Assembly: GCA_948099385.1 (NCBI GenBank)
Contig: CANUEZ040000129.1
Location: forward strand, 2,170,001-2,234,000
Origin: Fasciola hepatica
Lineage: Eukaryota > Platyhelminthes > Trematoda > Plagiorchiida > Fasciolidae
DNA length: 64,000 nucleotides
Direction of reading: 5' to 3'
The first letter of the stretch is position 1. Every line of letters starts with the position of its first letter. Shown in pieces: positions 48,858-61,199 of the stretch. Below the pieces are notes generated by a model. It saw nothing but the letters and a program-made list of their open reading frames with translations, made no database searches and had not been told where the DNA came from. A program made the position numbers and the translations under genes.

Positions 48858-49237
48858 TGATAGTAAGTAGTATGACAATGTGTGGCCGAAATCGCCCCGA
48901 CTGGATTTGCGGTTGCTGTCGCTTATCAAGTATGCGTACCCGGTACTCCTTTGTCCACTCATCTTTGTACTTGTATGCCCCATAGTTATATCGTGGCTAG
49001 GATCTGATTTGAATCGTCTGAAGTGTGAACGGATGTGCTTCGCTGAAGAGTCCAAAAACGAGTCACAACGAATCAAATTAGCTTCTAGCTACGATATAAC
49101 AACAAGGTGTACAAGTGTGATGATGAGTGAACAGAGGAGTACCGGATACACATAACCAATGAGCGGCAACAACCGCGTAACCGGTCGTGCGTTTCCGGGG
49201 AAATTTCCCCACACACTTACGTACTATTTACTTTCAA
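48855..49237. repeat. Palindrome built from two inverted hammerhead-family copies
   Basis: Left arm about 48,855-49,018 and right arm about 49,073-49,237 are inverted copies of the element seen singly at 21.6-21.8 kb, with about a 55-bp spacer. Each arm contains a degenerate hammerhead: minus strand 48,899-48,941 (TTGATAA instead of CTGATGA, GAAA damaged) and plus strand 49,143-49,194 (CCAATGA, stem II GCGG-CAACAA-CCGC intact, GTAA instead of GAAA). Both are predicted inactive. Confidence 0.78.
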
Positions 49238-49309
49238 TATGAGCCCTTGCACATACAGCCTCGTTGTTCGTTGGGTTAGCAGTGACCCAGACACGAATAA
49301 CTAATAGAA

Positions 49310-49391
49310 ATCACATTTGTGATTCATTTGTGGACTCTTCGATGATGAGTAGCCATCCACACTCCAGACGATTCCAATTAGATCTTAGTTA

Positions 49392-49454
<63 letters not shown>
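49310..49454 (-). repeat. Partial third copy of the hammerhead-family element ending in (AT)n
   Basis: CCACACTCCAGACGATTCC matches the complement of the tail at 21,785-21,803. The rest continues to TAGTTACGATATATA and a 61-bp AT run at 49,394-49,454. No core is present in this fragment. Confidence 0.65.
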
Positions 49455-49456
<2 letters not shown>

Positions 49457-50079
49457 CCTGCATCATGATTAACATACTCGTGACCATCTGTGCGAACCGT
49501 CAAGGGAATGTTATCCTACAAAAAGTAGCTTTGCTAACATACTTCGAAATGAGGGTGATTCTTTACAGTGATGTTGATAATGATCAATTTACCAGAGGGT
49601 TTTGAGAAGACCTTGGTCGTATTGAACCTAGTATCAGTTCAGTTCGAACAACCATTATTCATGCACTGGGTGAAGCGGTTTTGGCTTCAGAAACTTCAAT
49701 GGGAATTACAAAAACAAGAGTATGAAAAGATTAGGAAGGAAACTGATGTTATTTGTATAATAGTATCAAGTTGATAGAGGAAGCTTGTGATTATAATAGC
49801 CTCACTGGTAGTGATAGCTAGCGCTATCGTGCAATGTATTTGACCACTGAGTAGGGAGCACATCTTGTACCCCACCCAGGAAGCTTGACATACACTACGT
49901 ACCCAATTTAACTAGTTAGGCTTTTCAAACTTTTTCCATGTCATGAACCGACCATGTTTAATGATCTACTAACCACTATCCTCCTAAGTGAACTTTGAAC
50001 GCCAAAGAATCCAATAGGAGGACGTGCACAACACATACCCCAATCATCTTAGCCTGGTGAACTTAAGTGTGTCATCTAA

Positions 50080-51740
50080 TGATTTGGTTCGTGAACCGAA
50101 GACTCTCCGCCAAACTTCACCATTGCTTATGCGGTGTTCCCACCAGATTCAAGCGATGCAATGAAGATATCGGTGTTCAAATAAAGACAATCTTAGCATG
50201 TCCTTCACTCGTAGTGACTAAGTTAGGGGACCATAAAGAACTGGCCCGAATGCTGTGGCGTACAAGTGACTCTTGATAAGTAAACGGGTGTCACAGATGA
50301 TTTCGGGTGGCAAAGGCCAGGTGCGCTTTCTGTACATGGGAAGATACTTCATCGGATATCCAAACTCCGGGTGAAATGAAGATGTCCAGATGGCAAAACT
50401 TATCAACTTGATGACTTACAGTCCGGCCAAATACCGCTAGGTTTGGTGTTGGACAACTCAGTCCTACAGAAACATCTTTCTTTTCGAAGATGCAAAACGC
50501 ACACCAAACATTGATACACAATGGTTTAAGCTGCCAATAAAAGCTTGCAGTTCACCTGGATCTTCCCTTAGAACGATTTAATTCACGTACTCGAAGTCTG
50601 ACAATTTTCCACCGCTACCATCACATGAAAAAATGGCGGTTTCTATGGTCATACTGCAACAAAGAAAGCGAGACACACCCGTATTTCGACCAAACAGACA
50701 AGCCCAGTCGGTAAAACATGCACAACCGTTTATATAGTTCTTATTCTAGACCGCGCTAAAACAACATCGATCCTCCGACTGTCTGAGTATTTCAGCTCCG
50801 TTCTGGCCAGAAGCCTACGGCCATCAGGTTCATTATTTTGCACGCCATTTCTGGTCAGTTAGTTCGATTTCTCCGGTTTGCGGCACGATTGGTAACTCTC
50901 CACATGGGCTATCTCGCTTATTACAAGAACTCCATCCACAAGTCTGCGGGGATGTTTTTGTCTGTTGTGGAACGATTCCGACATATCAACTGTCTCCTCC
51001 ATGACCTGTGGCTCTCGACTGGTTGGCCCGATCGCTTTGATACTCGCCTTGCTGTTTTGCTACAGCATTTACCGCTACAATATCAATTGCAAATCTGAAG
51101 AGAAAAGGACGAAGGGAGCGACTCTACGTACATCACTGTGCATGGTAAACCCGAGTGAAAGATCGTCGTAAGATCAAACTACGCTTAAGGTATTCATGTA
51201 CAGGGACTTGATGATGGAATTGAATTTCTCTAGTACACATTTAAAAAATATACACCACTTAAAAACTGTGCGGTCGAATGAATCGAATGCCACTTCCAGA
51301 TAAAGAAAATCAGACGTCGTGGGCCTACATTCTAAGATTTGTCGAAGTGGGAAGATGTGATCAGCACGACCTCAATCCGGTCGAAACCCAGTTTGATTCT
51401 CGTACGAGCGTCGTTCACGAACGTCAGATAAGCCACGGAGAGTAATACCAGCGAGCACTTTGGATTTGATGCTAACTAGACCCAATCCCCATTATTTTCA
51501 CGGGAAGCCCTTTTGATTTTCTTATAGATCGGTACAACCACCGATTCACGCCAACTCTTTGGAACCTCTCCCTTCATCCTTATTGAACCGAGTTTTGTAA
51601 AGTCTAATGCCAATGCCGAAAATAGGCGAAGGCAAGTCATACGGTCCAGTAACCTTGTTATTCAAGGTAGCTTATCTCACGGAGGTCCTCCGTTTGTGAT
51701 GGCGGATTGGTACTCGTGTGCAGAACTCTTCCTATTTTGC
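50080..51740 (-). pseudogene. LINE reverse transcriptase copy 2 (RTE/CR1-like), split by an insertion
   Basis: Two LINE segments on the minus strand, 51,740-51,145 and 50,615-50,080. The first gives GEVPKSWRESVVVPIYKK, a palm start. The second gives SDFEYVN, a stop, IVLREDPGEL (where YADDIV is expected), then FGRTVSHQVDKFCHLDIFIS and ISDEVSSHVQKAHLAFATRN. The catalytic aspartates are gone. The gap is occupied by about 500 bp that includes dispersed repeat A, so that repeat jumped in, or was captured, after the LINE. Confidence 0.8.
50740..51100. repeat. Dispersed repeat A, copy 2 (inside LINE copy 2)
   Basis: Inverted relative to the copy at 19.25-19.63 kb, sharing most of its length. It interrupts the LINE between its palm start and the destroyed YADD block. 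Confidence 0.7.
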
Positions 51741-52495
51741 TTTTCAGTACCTGGTCTTAACAGTTGGAAACGTTAGATGAATCAGGTAGATACTGCATCA
51801 GTATTTCGATTTTTCCAACGTATCGAGCAAGGATTTCATAAATGCCTAACTTGATACAGTACCAAAAACTACTATCACTACCTTTGAACACGTATATCTA
51901 TTTCCCACTCACATTCATAGCGATCGTAGACAAAAAGCACATCCTACAGCACGATTGAGAGTCTCACAAATGCCTGAAATTTGGCGGTAGCTTTCAAATC
52001 TTTACAGAAACAATATATACTTATCGAATATGACCATCGATTTAAGAAAACGCGTGTAACCCAAATAAATTTATTATTGATATAACACCGAAAACATTCA
52101 CATACATGGTACTGAATAACTGCGATTAGATACGTAGCTTTGGATAGCAGTGAGTAAATAAGTGTACAGAGAATCCGGTATATGATAACGTGCTAGAGAC
52201 TGACAGTCCTTGTAACACTTTCGTGAACGAAACTATATGTGAAGGATGTGACTACAGAGAAAGGAAGGACAGGTGTTCAAATAGAAGATGTAAAAAACCG
52301 GGGGGATAGGTAGTTTGTACACGGGAATTTTAGAGAACAATTGTTACGGCTACGCAACAGCAACGGTTGCACAGTTTTGGCTCCCACCTTGGTATTTTTA
52401 TGGCTTTGGCCGTCATAAGCAATCGCCAGCGTAATCCGTTTGTATGAATTCTGGCGAGGACCACTTTGAAAGCTATCACCGAATCGACCTGGTGA

Positions 52496-52582
52496 CCGGC
52501 GGTGGTCAGATGATCGTCATCGTGGAATTTGGACCATGGCGTCCAGAATTTGACTCCCATCACTGCCACTGGCCCTCAAATT
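52496..52582 (+). mobile_element. tRNA-derived SINE (family B), degenerate copy
   Basis: ACCGGCGGTGGTCAGATG and CCCATCACTGCCACTGG correspond to the two ends of the copy at 41.3 kb, with the middle TGGACCATGGCGTCCAGA folding as the anticodon-type arm. The B box is decayed (AATTTGACTCC). Confidence 0.55.
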
Positions 52583-53217
52583 GACGATGCTGTGAGGTAG
52601 CTACCAAAACCAGAGCTCAGAAGTTCGGGGTAAATGGTTGAATGAAGTGAAGTAAGTCAATCGCCTGTTGGGAAGCCCTAGACTGGCCGCAGACAGATCC
52701 AAAAAAAGTTAATCCTTGCCACACAATAAATAAGGGAAGTAAAATATTACATTATTGTAATAATCATCATCAATCAAATGTTTAAGATTACGTTGTTGAT
52801 TTTCAACAGCGAAAACAGGCCGGGATGAGAATTCGTGTCAAACGAAACTCTGCACCGTCGAGGGGCTACATGCCTGTTTGTGTGACTTCTCTATCCTGCA
52901 GTACATTCTCAGAACTGTAGTTTTCCTCTTTCCATCACAGTTATGCACAGCGACTGTGAATATCGTACAGGTATAAGATAGACGATGGACTGGCGAACGA
53001 AAAACATCCCCAAACTACTGCTAGTGACAGGCAGATGGAAGTCATTTCATGTAGTGGTGTTGATGTGAAGTAGATCGTTGAGATCCTACCTTCCGGCGGA
53101 AAGCCTCAAATGGTAGTCGGCGAAACTTGAAATCGTGATCCCCGGTTTTGGGGTTCCGGGTGGGACTGATCATGTGATTTCTAACAAATCTAATGAAGCG
53201 GACCTAGCACTAAGGAA

Positions 53218-53220
<3 letters not shown>

Positions 53221-53284
<64 letters not shown>
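53221..53284. repeat. (CT)n followed by (AT)n
   Basis: Eighteen CT units pass directly into about fourteen AT units. Confidence 0.97.
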
Positions 53285-53289
<5 letters not shown>

Positions 53290-53559
53290 AATTATTATTA
53301 TTACCCCGGCTTGAAATCAATCATGGCGCCAACGCAGCTACAAAAACCACAAAGATATGAGAGGGAAAGTAGAACAGGGTAAAGAAGACAGCCGGTAAAA
53401 AACAAAATACTACGACTGTTCTTATTTTTTTTACCGTAAACGTCTTGATGCCTTATCACGTCATTTTGTTTGCTAGAATGACTTTTTCATGATTACGGGG
53501 CACAAGAGTTCGACAGACGGATCGCACAGCATTCGTGCCACTGACTTCTATTCCAAGTC

Positions 53560-55345
53560 ATGTCCCTCTATGTCTCTAACCAACGACAACCGTCGTCCCT
53601 TGGGCCCCAACCAGCGAGGCGAGAAGCTCTAACCGAAGCCAATGCTGATGCTAGCTTCTTCATACCTCTAGACCAAGTCATGACCTGGCCACTGCGTCAC
53701 TTCTTCCAGTCTTGTCCAGCACGTGCGAATAGAACACGGAAAGAGACACGGTGGGAAGGCATTCGCATAGCAAGACCGAGCCACCGGAAGCGGTGTAGAG
53801 TAATCACTTCGTTAAGAGGGCAGCTATCCGTGCCTAACACACTACGGAGCACCCCATCATTCCTCATTTGGTGTTCTCTTCAGACGCCAGCAATGCTTCG
53901 GAGACACTGGTTATCGAACATGGGAAGACGACAAGCATCCTGAACGTAAAGTGGCCAGGTTTCGTAACTGCAAACTGCGGCAACGTAACGCCGTCTCTTA
54001 AGCGAGAACCGGATATCACGGTTTGCTAAAGCGGTTATAACCCTCGCTATTCATGAGCTGGTCTCCTGCCCAACACAACCCTTAGCTGTTATCGAGCTCC
54101 CAAGGTACTTAAAAGTGTCGAATAACTCAAGATGATCATCAAGAAGGGTAAGGGCAAGCACAGGCTCCTGCCAATCTTGCAGAAGTACTTTACACTTGGA
54201 AGATGCAAAGCGCATACCATGTCTGGATACCTTAATCACCAAGAGGTCCAAAGTGTGTCAGACTGCCTGTGTATTAGCACTCAGAAAGACGATGTATTCG
54301 GCATATTCCAAGTCGAAAACTCGGTTCCTTGGGAGTTCAACTCCACTGTTTGGAAGGCCAGATAAGACATTCCATTGAACATCCTCTATGGCGAAGTTGA
54401 AGAGAAATGGGGATATAGGGCAACCCTGTCGAATTCCACTGGAGATGACAAAGCTGGCCGCAGGCCCCTACGCGATGTGAAGTGACACTACAACTCTCTG
54501 AAGATTGATATATACTTCTCAGGTACTACATTTCTCAACGAACAATTCCATAGCGCAGTCCTATCGGCAGAGTCAAAGGCCGTGCGAATGTCCAGAAACA
54601 CGATGATTGTTGGTCGTTGGAAAGTGTGACAGCGCTCTAGCAGTTGTCGGAGGGTGAAGATTTGGTCAATACATCCACGACCGGCGCAAAACTCAGCATG
54701 CTCCTCGCGAGTCTGTTCTTTACGCGTTTGATACAACTTATGAAGTGTGACAAACACAAGCAGCTTCGCCGCCATTAGGATAAACCTTGCACCCCTATGG
54801 TTAGTGCAGTCACTGTGCGAGCCCTCTGTACAGATGGAGACAACATCCGATCCATCCTTCCACAAGGAGGGAACCTACCCGGAATTCCAATCTTTTGAAA
54901 ACAAAACATGAAGTCCTCTGACCAACTGTACCCCAAAATCATTAAAAAGGACCAGATGCAGGCAATCGAAGCCCGTCGTTTTGTGACGTTCCGAGATCTG
55001 GATTTTCTTTCGGGTCTCCGCCTCGGTAGGTCGACCTGCAGAAACGCACCACTGGACGTGTGCCGGAAGAGCTATAGGAGAGATTGACGTTGGGGGCCAG
55101 CTAAACCGTGTGTGAACGTGCTTTGCCAACGTTCAAGATGACACTGTTGATTGGGAATTGGCGAACCATCAGCTTTAGAAGTTGTTTCACTCACATCCGG
55201 TGGCTTCCTACCAGTGATTCGAATGAGGTGAAACAACTTACGGGGATTTCCCATGGCGGTAGCAAGTTCCATCTCTGATGCATGTTGCAACCACCAGATT
55301 TTGCGGTCCCTACAAAGACTCACATTAAGTGCACGTCTCATTACG
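53560..55345 (-). pseudogene. LINE reverse transcriptase copy 3 (RTE/CR1-like), inactivated
   Basis: Minus-strand blocks in order: LATAMGNPRKLFHLIRITGR, a stop-broken stretch, ISERHKTTGFDCLHLVLFN, then HAEFCAGRGCIDQIFTLRQL and RPTIIVFLDIRTAFDSADRT (motif A with FLDIRTAFD), then LEYAEYIVFLSANTQAV in place of YADDIV, RFASSKCKVLLQDW and LFDTFKYLGSSITAKGCVGQ. The catalytic pair Asp-Asp is changed to Glu-Tyr and there are several stops. It represents a different lineage from the copies at 28 and 60 kb. Confidence 0.87.
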
Positions 55346-56145
55346 AATCGTGCTTCGTTATACTCGCTTCGAGCCGGAAGGTGAAGAGATTCAGCAGGAA
55401 TCCAGGGTCTTGCGGCACGACGACACAGACCACAACTTACCAGGCCAGCGGAGTTCAGAGCATTCTTGATAAGGAACCAGTGCTTTTGATTTTATCAGGT
55501 GGTGCTTCAGCTAGCGTATTTTGAAAGACGGCTAAGCGAGATGGATCGGAAAGCTTATCGTAATCTAACCCTCGTTGCAGCATGTGTTTGGACGCACACG
55601 GATAGCTTAGTGCAAATTAATCCGTGATCGGAATCAAGGGGGTGCTCCAGTACGAGCGACAATCTTGCATGCAACCCCGCCCCCGACCAAACTAAGGCAT
55701 TCAGAGACCTGGGAAGACGGTCCAACTATTCGTGTCCACATACCGGTTGTGGTGTGTCCTCAAAGCTAACAGTGGCGTCGTCCACTCGGTCCATCCACAG
55801 ACAGAAAGTGGCTTCAACACCGAATAGGGTCAAAAATATATCCGTTTCATCTAGAAACCGTGAGTTTAATAATTCCTTTACCGTAAAATCGTCGTATTTC
55901 AGTTCCTGCGTCCGAACTTCAACAAACTGTCTAAAGCCGCGCTGCGTCTAAATGCTAACGACGAACGTTTGGCTCACGACACAGTCTTGGGACAGATGTC
56001 GTGATATATATTCTCTACTACATGCTTGTGCATGAGTGCAGTGGAAGGGGTATATCCCATAGCCTCATAAGCCCACTGCACTATAAGGGAAGGTCGGCAA
56101 CCAGACCCTGAGAATGAAGTGACAGAATCGCATAAGGTCCCATTA
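55346..56145. other. No gene recognised
   Basis: The first part (to about 55,500) may still be 5' LINE sequence on the minus strand. The remainder has only short open frames. Confidence 0.35.
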
Positions 56146-56149
56146 ATTC

Positions 56150-56282
56150 GGATTCCCTAACGGGCCGGACGACAGTTGATTACTGTTTAGCATCAGTAAC
56201 CGGCGATGGCGCGATTCGAACCCTCGGCCTCCGAGGCGGAGAGTAAACGGCCTAGACAACTGGACCATCACCGATCTTGTGG
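56150..56282 (-). mobile_element. tRNA-derived SINE (family B) with clear A and B boxes
   Basis: On the minus strand: CGGTGATGGTCCAGTTGTCTAG (A box), an arm CTCTCCGCCTCGGAG, B box GAGGGTTCGAATCGC, then GCCATCGCCGGTTACTGATG and ACAGTAATCAACTG. The tail matches the copy at 24.8 kb. Confidence 0.72.
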
Positions 56283-57244
56283 ACGATCTACATTTTTTCA
56301 GCGATTTCGTAAATAGGTTGATTTTCATTCTCCTGCTGACATGACCGCAGTCATAGAAGGCATGATGATCGATAGTCAGCTTCTATTGAATTGCACACAG
56401 ATGCGTTCACTCAGCTTTCTGTCAGCGTGCAACGCACCGGGATTAGTTTTTTGACCGTTCATTAATTACGTGGTCGCTCGTGTTTGTCCCGAATGAGTTT
56501 TTATTATCCGCAGGAGCGCACGTTCACGGGGTGTGGTGCTTCATTTCACATCGGACACGGTTTTTTCATTCGGCCCGGCAAGCCCTACGACGGTAGTTTG
56601 GTTAGTTATGTCTCATCCTATATATCCGCGGTACGGCATGAGCACTTCGGATTCCGTGAGAAAACAGCAAAAATGTCAAGGCAAAACTATATGGACCTTG
56701 GCTCCGAGCGGGGAAAAAAGCACAAATAGCCTCATAAAATAGTGAACGATAAAACAGAAGTCCACACATAAAAGCGTATTTTCTTATTATCAAAAATCAA
56801 TTCTTGAAATCCCTTCTGGGTCACGTGAATGATACTGTACAAGGGTTGGGCGTCAATGCACTGTGATTACAACGATGCTTATAGTCTTCTGAATTGGGTA
56901 CGAATAAGATCAATCAACTTGTTTGCAGAGAGCGGAGCCAGAAGATCCACAAAGTCATCTGAGAGAAGCAACAACAGATGGAGAAGTCATATGAACGGTA
57001 ACGGTGACGAAAACATGCGTTATTTGGACGTAGATAATGATGATAATGAATCTGAGTCGCTTTTTAAGCAGTTTGATTTTTCTATGTGAGGGTTCGTGCT
57101 TGAACAGAACGACCTAGTCGCATGACTGCGAGAATGTGATAAATTTACGTAACAACTATTCAAGAGTAATCATATTCCGTTTTGCAAGTCAACAGCAAGA
57201 ACAGAACACCTTAATAAATGTTGATGTTGGTTTGATCTCCGAGA

Positions 57245-57345
57245 TAGGCATCTGATCGGTGGTGATCGGGTGGCTTAGAGCAACTGATTACCACCTTGAG
57301 GGTCCGAGGTTCTCCGTGGCTCTCCGGAACTCCAAGTCTCAGGGT
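57245..57345 (+). mobile_element. Possible degenerate tRNA-derived element
   Basis: GGTGGTGATCGGGTGGCTTAG and GGGTCCGAGGTTCTCC have A-box and B-box spacing like the other SINE copies, but only loose similarity. Confidence 0.35.
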
Positions 57346-57449
57346 CTACTTACCCGTTATCCCTAACAGTGCAACGGGCCTTTGTGACAATGGAGTATAT
57401 ACCTCTTCCATTGCACTCATGTAATGAGAGAAAAAAACCAACATAAAAC

Positions 57450-59075
57450 CGCTTAACCTGTGCAACGTCATTTGCGGCCTTTTTGACTACATAACAAATT
57501 TTGACAATATATTCCGAGAGATTCATCTGCCGACACAGTGGTACTGAGGAGAAATATGACGCGATTAGAGAATGCGGGACAGACTTGTGGTTCAAACCAC
57601 CCATAATCTGATACCCAAAAACCTGGGTTTTTTATAATAAACAAAATATGCATATTAAAATGAGTGAACCGCATGATTCAACAGAATGACTACAAGCTCG
57701 AGAGGAGCAGTACGTTTACTGGGAACAACTTACTATTCTTATTTTTTAAATAAACGTTTAAGTAGGAACGTAGTGAAGGGAGTATGCTTATAACGCAGGA
57801 TTAGGTACAACATATAGAATACTTGGCAACCACGGTCCTGAGACTGGCGGCGGTGGACCACGTTAAACTCCGATAGACCAGGCATGTGGTGACGATTCGG
57901 GCGTGAGCAACGTACTGCCCATCTTCAAAAAACAGAACTTATATGAGAGGGGGGGGTGTAGTGAGTTTCACAGACCTGGTGTGATGGGAACCAATGAAAA
58001 CCATAGTCTTGGCATTCACTAAATTTGGAGAGTTGATAGTGGAAACACTGTCTAATGAGCAGGAATCGTGGGAAAGCCGCCGGAAATCGAGTGAGGAAGG
58101 CTAATTTCGACAAAAACGAGATTTGAGGTAGTAAAAGTAGAAAGGAAGTGACGGTGATAACGAAGGCGTACGCTCGACAGAAAGGACCTTTTGCAGGAAA
58201 ACTGAGTCTCTCAGAAACACATTTCGATCGTCGAAGATCTGTCCAGTTATGCCTTGAGTAAGGTTTGGAACGAAATTCAACCCTTGACTTTCGTGACCAG
58301 AGGTTTCCGTTACCCTTCAACTTTGCTGCGAAGACTATCCCTCAGAGCGCAATGTCTAGCCTAGCACAGTGAAATTCAACTCATCATACGAAAGAAATCT
58401 GTCGGCTTAGAATGTCCACTTTCAATCCCTTACTAACTGGTAATGTTCGGAGGTCTAGTCACAAATAGGGAGTCGGCCTGATTTCTCCAACCTATGCAAA
58501 TGTTGGTTCCACCACAACAATTGACAGAGTGAGGTTCAAGGAATTATTCCGATCGGGTCCTGTTACCACGGAATAGACTCTATGTTTTTGACACCATTTT
58601 ATGATACCAGACTGATCACCCCTAGCGATATTCCAAACCGAGGAAGTCCATCATGAGGCATGAGTGACTCCTGGTCAAACCAATTACATCCGACAGTACT
58701 GGGGACCTCGCATAATAGCACCGCAAATTTAATGGTTTTGTCACAAGCGGTGATCAATGCGGCAAAATCGACGAGTAAAGGCAATTGTCTTCGTGAGGTT
58801 CGCACTCCCGGCGACTAAACTCTAGATCTACTATTGCACTCAAATTTGTCGAATGTCGCACCTCTGGAGAGAGGAGCAGTTTGTCAAATGTTCGGAAATT
58901 TTGGAATCTCAATTCGAATTTAATTTTCACTGATCTCCAACTTTTAAAGCAAAACTTTGAAAAAGTCCCCGTTTGTCAAATGTATTCAAGATTGTTCAAA
59001 CCAACTTCAAAGAATGTCTACAGGAATGGGTATCAAGGTCAGTTCATTTACTTATTAACCACGCACTTCTGGGTT
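57450..59075. other. 1.6-kb stretch without recognisable gene
   Basis: A 131-codon open frame on the minus strand (57,925-58,320) and shorter ones show no known domain, start context or splice evidence. Confidence 0.4.
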
Positions 59076-59079
59076 CCGG

Positions 59080-60510
59080 ATTCGGTTGCAGCCTTCCGGC
59101 ATCGTCCAGTACAGGGCGAAAAGAAATGAAGCACAAAGTGAAAAAGCCGAAAGCAAAGTAAGAAGCGCAAATCATGAAGAAAAAGAAAGAGCCCGAATAC
59201 AACTACACCACTGGTCGCGAACACTAGCCATATCACTTATTGTCTCCAACCCTTTAGTAGACAGATCACGTGGACCCCAACCTGGAAGTCGAATACGCTT
59301 CACTTGGCCAATTCCACTGGTTAAGGATTCCATAACTTTCTGCCATGCCACGGACTGACCACCTCGACCTACCTTCCAATCAATATCCGCTCAGAAGACA
59401 GCGTTCGCCGAGGAGGTCTATCGATGGCCATGCGTACCACACGTCCTCGCCACCTTAACCTGCTTAGATTCAGTATTCGATCCACAGACTGACCTCTGGT
59501 TTCCAACAGCCTACACCTGATCTCATTATTGATGATACGATGTTCCCACCGTATTCGAGCAATACTACGAAGAAAAGGGTACTCAAACACCAACAAACTC
59601 TCCATATATTCCACATTTGACGGCCTTGTTTCAAAGCCGAATAAAAAACGGACCTGATCGCTGCATTGTGCACTCATGCGCTGACAGATACCCGGATATC
59701 ATGCCGGCGCCACAGATGACTGAAGTTAGCAAAAATCAAACGTGCCTTCTGTTTATGAGATGACACTTCACTCGATATCTGACCACCTGGTGGGATATAA
59801 CTACCCAGGTAACAAAACATATCTACTTCAGCTAGAGCTTCTCCTGCCAAGAAGAGGTTTGGTGTTGAGCCCACCCAGTTCTGCAACAGAATTTTACACT
59901 TTGAAGGTGCAAAACGCATCCCAAACATTGCTACACTGTTGTCTAGGCTATCTGAGAAAGCATGCAACTTACCTGGATCTTCAGCCACAACAACAATATC
60001 GTCTGCGTATTCCAAGTCAGACAGTTTACTGCTTGAGCAAAGATCGATACCGCTATTCTCACACGGGGATAAGGCTACCTCGAGAACCATTTCAAGTACA
60101 AAATTGTAAAGGAAAGGTCAAAGAGAGCAACCCTGACGAACACCACTTTCCGTGGTGAACTCGGGTGAAAGATCGCCATAAGCACGAACTCGGCTTTCAC
60201 TGTTTGCACACAAGCATTGGAAAAGAGACAAAGTTCTCTGACACACCCTTCAATGAGAGGCAGTGCCAGAGAACTGTGCGGTCGACTGACTTGAATGCCG
60301 CTTACAGCTCAAGGAAGACAGAGGTAGTGGGCCCACGGAAGGTGTATCTGTGCTCTAAAATTCGTGGAAGGATAAAGATGTGATCGATAGAACCACGACT
60401 GGGTCTGAAACCGGCTTGATTTTCACGTGTACATATCTCGCGGGTGCCGGACAATCGGTGGAGGGTAAGCTCAGTGAGCAGTTTGGACGCGATACTTACC
60501 GAAATTCAGA
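59080..60510 (-). pseudogene. LINE reverse transcriptase copy 4, near-identical to the copy at 28 kb
   Basis: Minus-strand blocks: ENQAGFRP-type palm, FRGPTTSVFLEL, a stop, AAFKSVDRTVLWHCL, then a 138-codon frame LEYADDIVVVAEDPGKLHAF, RFAPSKCKILLQNWVGSTPN, YLGSYIPPGGQISSEVSSHK, ending at a stop, and then RLRWRGRVVRM in the next frame. The 3' end has ASVRDQWCSCIRALSFSS. YADD is intact. It shares the same stop after FLEL and the same frame break before the YADD block with the copy at 28 kb. Similarity ends sharply at about 60,505, consistent with 5' truncation. Confidence 0.9.
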
Positions 60511-61195
60511 TAGACCCCAGAAATAAGAGAAGGAAATCCAACGGAGCGTATTCGTGATCGGTCACTAACTTTGGCTGTCACGAATGTCTTCGAAATGGAC
60601 AAGCAAGCATAACGAGGTACCCATACCGTTGGGGTGGCTTAAGATGTTTGCGCATTTGTTTCCTACTTTAATTCGGTTGGTTGCAAGCTGCATTGAACAC
60701 CATGGCCAACTGATGCTTCATATGACAACTTAATGTACCATCCGTAATTGAGTTCTAATTTGGTCGATTCTTATACCAGATCCTTCTACTGCAATCCTCA
60801 TCCACTAAACCGAGATTTTATTCGGCATACCCTCCTCCGTTCCATGAGCATAGTCTACTAAATGTATAACTTCTCAGCAACTTACTAACTATATGAGGAC
60901 GAATGATGTAGAATGACTGTATGGTATACAGTCAACCAGAATTGTGGCATATCACTGGAAATACCCCATTGTCTTCCTATATGAACAATGTTTTCCGATC
61001 GACCTTACCGTTGCTTCCGCAATTTTTGACACTAAACTACTTCTCCCGAGGTATCCTTTGTAACTGATGTTTACTCAACAGCCGACCGGGAAATTTCAAC
61101 ATGGAAATTGAGGAGCATCGATGCTTATCATTGAATGAGAAAATAAAACATGCACGCCACTGAAAAATCAGTTAAATGGAATAATACCGTCTGAT
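60511..61195. other. No gene recognised
   Basis: AT-rich sequence with no open frame or element of note on either strand. Confidence 0.4.
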
Positions 61196-61199
61196 GCAA

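Noticed and set aside
48756..49076. Open frames rich in Tyr-Ile repeats (also at 21.8, 42.7 and 49.4 kb)
   Set aside because: They are translations of AT microsatellites, which are open in several frames at once.
57925..58320. 131-codon minus-strand open frame as a gene
   Set aside because: Composition and lack of any recognisable motif do not separate it from chance.
59742..60158. 138-codon plus-strand open frame
   Set aside because: Antisense to the LINE copy 4 reverse transcriptase, whose YADD block is on the minus strand.
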